Below, piece by piece: positions 60,859 to 64,000 of a stretch of DNA of 64,000 nt. Below the pieces are notes generated by a model. It had not been told where the DNA came from and made no database searches. It worked only from the letters and a program-made list of their open reading frames with translations. Positions within the stretch are counted from its first letter, which is position 1, and each line of letters opens with the position of its first letter. The position numbers and the translations under genes are program-made. Origin of the DNA: Cenococcum geophilum 1.58 (taxonomy: Eukaryota > Ascomycota > Dothideomycetes > Gloniales > Gloniaceae); contig KV748188.1 of NCBI GenBank assembly GCA_001692895.1, positions 558,001 through 622,000 on the forward strand, in the 5' to 3' direction.

Positions 60859-62642
60859 ATGTCTACAATGCTTCCTGTTGCCTTCTATGGCCTAGAGGTT
60901 CCAGCCAACAAACCGCCAATTCCTGCCGTTCCCAATTTCCCAGCGACTGTGAGTATTTCATAGCGGATGACATTTTCTTCGATGCTTGCATACGAAGAAT
61001 TCTTTTCTCCAAAATTTCATTTCTAATATTATGGTACTTTCTGGTCCAAGTAACTAACCATCAGAAGTTTCGCGTGACCATGGCAGCGATTGACCCAAGT
61101 GCCACTCGGCTTTACTCACTCTCCGATGGCCCTGTTCATCGCGCTACACTAAAACTCGTTCGTGAGCCCATTGACGATGACGACGAGTCTGACGAGGACT
61201 ACGACGACGTTGATGCGATCCGAGCCCGTCTTGCTGGCGCAGTCTCTGATGAGGAAGACGAGGATGAGGAAGACGAGGATAGTGACGAGGAAAAGAATGG
61301 TGGTCCCAGCGATCCTGCCAGAACAAAGAAGGCACGGAAAGAGGCCGCTATGCGCGAGATAAAAAAGCTCCTTGAAGAAGAGGAGGAAATGGACCTCGAC
61401 GACGCCCCTAACGGTGTCAACGGTACAAAGGCCAACAAGGGGAAAGGCAAGGCCACTGATCTTGACGAAGATAGCAGTGAGGATGAGGATCTTGAGAGAG
61501 AAATGGAGGAATTTGTAATTTGCACACTAGACTCTGAAAAGGTATAGATTCGTCCCTTGTCCTCTCGGCTTAATCCTCATCTTTTTACTAATTTTCTCTC
61601 AGAACTATCAACAATCCCTTGATATTACTATCGGTGAGAACGAGCAGGTGTACTTCCAAGTTGATGGCACGATCGATATTTTTCTCACTGGCAACTATCT
61701 CCTTCCTCCAGACCATGGCCATGATGATGAGGATTATGATTCTGAGGAAGATATGGACTATGACCTCTCTCTAGATGAGGATGAGCTTGATGATGAAGAT
61801 GAGGAGGAGGATGCTCTGGATGGCCTGCAGGATCCCAGAATCACTGAGGTCGATACCGATGGCGAGGAAGAGGCCCCTAAGCTTGTCAAGGCGGACAAGA
61901 AAAAGGGCAAGAATAAGCGTCCTGCTGATGAATCTGATGACGAAGATCAAGCTGATACATTGGATGACATCATTAGCAAGTCGCTCAAGCCTGCTGAGCC
62001 AGCGACCAATAGCGAACAAAAGCTGAGCAAGAAACAGCTCAAGAAGCTCAAGAAAAATGATGGCGAAGCCGTTACCACTGCTGAGGAGGCTCCTGCTAAG
62101 AAGGGGAAAAAAGACCAAAAGGAGTCTCAAACCGGCGGAAAAGCTGACAAGAAGGTTCAATTTGCAAAGAATCTCGAGCAAGGCCCCACCGGCTCGCCAA
62201 AGGCAGATGTCAAGAAGGATGCTGGCAAGAAGGAAGAGAACTCCAAGACTGGCCTGGGCGTTAAAGTCATAAACGACGTCACAATTGATGACAAGAAGCT
62301 CGGTAAAGGACCAGCTGCGAAGAAAGGTGACAAGATCGGGATGCGCTACATTGGAAAACTCACAAACGGCAAAGTCTTTGACTGTAAGTCTCTATCCCCT
62401 AACAGGATGCACTACATCAGCTAATTCCTCCAAAAGCAAATAAGAAAGGCAAGCCATTCAGCTTCAAGCTTGGCGTTGGTGAAGTTATTAAAGGCTGGGA
62501 CATTGGTGTCGCTGGCATGACCATAGGCGGCGAGCGTCGCATTACCATCCCAGCCAAGTTGGCTTACGGTAGCAAGTCTCTACCTGGCATACCCGCTAAC
62601 TCGGACCTGGTCTTCGACATTAAAATGATGTCGATTAACTAG
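60859..62642 (+). CDS. Nucleolar FKBP-type prolyl isomerase, Fpr3/Fpr4-like
   Basis: Four exons: 60859-60948, 61065-61541, 61603-62383 and 62437-62642. Introns are 116, 61 and 53 nt, with GTGAGT/GTATAG/GTAAGT donors and phases that join cleanly into 517 residues. The N-terminus ([20 protein letters not shown] .. [12 protein letters not shown]) is the nucleoplasmin-like fold of Fpr3/Fpr4-type proteins. Long Asp/Glu runs alternate with Lys-rich runs (residues ~70-430), typical of nucleolar histone chaperones. The C-terminal ~85 residues form an FKBP domain: [20 protein letters not shown], then [34 protein letters not shown] and [11 protein letters not shown]. Known relatives isomerise proline in histone tails and act in rDNA chromatin. 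The third intron splits the FKBP domain after VFD. The gene is intact. Confidence 0.93.
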
Positions 62643-63137
62643 ATCCCTCACCCATTCCTTCACGCAAAGCACACGCACAACTCTACCCTTCGCTGTACAA
62701 CCACCGCTGTCTCCACTCCTGCGCTGAACCGGCTCGCGCAGGCTCTCAACTCGCATGTCCCCGCGATCTTGAGACTCGTCTGCCCCGCGCCCTTCCGCGC
62801 CTTTTCCATCTCTTTCCTTGATCCGTCTGCTCTTCACTGCATTGCGTCTCGAGATATCCGACTTGCATAAACTGGGTCTATTTTGCGTTTGCTTTCAAAC
62901 CACTGCCCCCCACTATTAGATTTGTGCAGGGAGGAAGGATTTCTCGCCGTTTATGTCTCACGGCTTTGTTCTTGATCGTTTGGTACTGTTAATTATTTCT
63001 ATGCTGCTTCCAATTGCGTTGACGCCTTTGGCCGGGGTGACTGGACGGGGCCCTGCGCGCGGGTTAAGGGGTGATGGAGAGAATCCTTATATAAAAGCTG
63101 GTGGAGTTTCTGGAAGGGATTCAGGGTTTAGGTAGTG

Positions 63138-63138
<1 letters not shown>
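62643..63138. other. FKBP 3' flank
   Basis: About 500 bp after the FKBP stop, presumably its 3' UTR and terminator followed by spacer up to the tail of the LINE insertion. No gene is recognised. Confidence 0.45.

Positions 63139-63168
<30 letters not shown>
63139..63168. repeat. (AAT)10 microsatellite, 3' tail of the LINE
   Basis: Ten AAT units. On the minus strand they read (ATT)n directly after the conserved end GGACGTTAAGCAATGAATT, so they form the simple-repeat 3' tail of the LINE that lies to the right. Confidence 0.88.
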
Positions 63169-64000
63169 TCATTGCTTAACGTCCGATTCGGATCCCTACT
63201 GGGCCCACGCGGACTACTCCTTATTTACATGTGGGGAGAAAACTCTATTTAAGAAAAATGAGAAAACCCCGTGATCCATCTCCCCGCCTTTTGGGACTCG
63301 CCTGTTTTTAGCGCCTGCGAGTCGCCTGTGGTGCTCTACTACCTTACTGTTTGACCTCCTTGGGAACCACTGCTGCCGTAACAAGCCTACGGACGCGCTA
63401 GTATCACAAACTTTTACTCTACTACTGTAGAGTTACTAGGGGGCACCTGCTGCTCGCCCCCTTGCCTTCTATTACTATTTCCCTTGCAACCCGGAACTGA
63501 TTTAGCACATTTTAACTAATAAGCCACTGGGTGACCGCCTTAAGGCCTTTTTGTATTGAGAGCAGTGTATTATAGTTCTCTATGCCAGCTACTAAGAGCA
63601 TTATTTCTCGATTGGTGCGTAGGGGGCATAGCAGTATTACGTGTTTTGGTGTCTGTCTTAGCCAGCCACATTCGCATCTTGGGCTACCTACTGGGACACC
63701 CACCCAGTAAAGCCAATCTTTTAGTCCTATTATTCCTGTTCTTAAGAGTGTTGCTATTATATTTTCTGCCTTTGTTAGGCCTTCTCGGAGCCCTTAGGTA
63801 TTTACCCCCCATGGCGTTAACCATGCTATAGCTTGGGTTCGTCTTGCCTAAGTTAGCCTCTGTACCTTCAACTCCCATTTACCTCTCTAGCGTTGGTCCA
63901 ACCAGTATTATATTGCGGTAGATGGTTTCCCGGCGTTCTTACATATTCTACTTTGGCTCCTTTCTCTGTCTTGCTGTTATCTTTGCTAACCTCTTACGCG
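63139..64000 (-). mobile_element. LINE (Tad1/I-like), 3' end, cut by window edge
   Basis: On the minus strand at 63512-63830 the end of a LINE ORF2 is readable: AENIIATLLRTGIIGLKDWL, then GSPRCECGWLRQTPKHVILLCPL and GLKAVTQWLIS with a stop at 63512. The CxC(G)xxxQTxxHxLLxC zinc motif after the RNase H region is typical of fungal Tad1-like LINEs. A 3' UTR of ~340 bp ends in (ATT)n. The frame is open over at least the last ~100 codons and GC is near normal, so this copy is much less RIP-mutated than the LINE at 3-5 kb. The RT part lies beyond the window. Confidence 0.85.

Noticed and set aside
61144-62181. Minus-strand Ser/Leu-rich frames opposite the FKBP exons
   Set aside because: They are complements of Asp/Glu and Lys codon runs in the FKBP gene.

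Overview
The window looks like a chromosome segment of a filamentous ascomycete (Pezizomycotina). Gene-rich blocks of normal base composition carry short introns (52-116 nt) with GT..AG ends and CTAAC-like branch sites. They alternate with long AT-rich blocks in which transposons are peppered with TAA/TAG where Gln or Trp codons are expected, and TpA is everywhere. That pattern is the signature of repeat-induced point mutation (RIP). I cannot name the species.

Layout. (1) 1-12.5 kb: a nest of dead transposons. A minus-strand Ty3/gypsy element, cut by the window edge, sits inside a LINE. The LINE sits inside another gypsy element, which shares an LTR with a second tandem gypsy element. This pair lies against the 3' half of a hAT transposase. 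(2) 12.5-22 kb: ordinary DNA with an F-box-like scrap, a decayed NDR-type AGC kinase pseudogene (14.3-16.8 kb) and a gene for a secreted WSC-domain protein (18.6-20.3 kb). (3) 22.1-50.5 kb: one 28.4-kb block made of five head-to-tail copies of a ~2.8-kb Mutator-like element (MULE). Each copy keeps terminal inverted repeats, the copies are joined by the same 5-bp linker, and a single 8-bp target duplication flanks the whole block. A 7.97-kb gypsy chromovirus sits in copy 1 and a 6.4-kb copia element in copy 3, each with its own 5-bp target duplication. (4) 50.5-64 kb: a fungal NLR gene (PNP_UDP, NB-ARC, TPR), which has no visible start codon and carries frame errors in its near-identical TPR repeats. 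It is followed by a Yippee-type zinc protein, the translesion polymerase REV1, a nucleolar FKBP-type prolyl isomerase (Fpr3/Fpr4-like), and the 3' end of another LINE.

How the parts relate. REV1 and the FKBP gene are divergent across ~540 bp and look like intact housekeeping genes. The NLR belongs to the class linked to fungal non-self recognition. The MULE block lies immediately upstream of its conserved domain, in what looks like a polypyrimidine tract or 3' splice site, so the NLR may have been decapitated. Before that insertion the WSC gene and the NLR would have been divergent neighbours.

The most unusual structure is the MULE pentamer. Its identical linkers imply one joining event followed by tandem amplification, rather than five separate insertions. 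The outer ends of the array are clearly less RIP-mutated than its interior. Coordinates of element ends in the AT-rich blocks come from comparing repeats by eye and are best where both repeat copies are inside the window.
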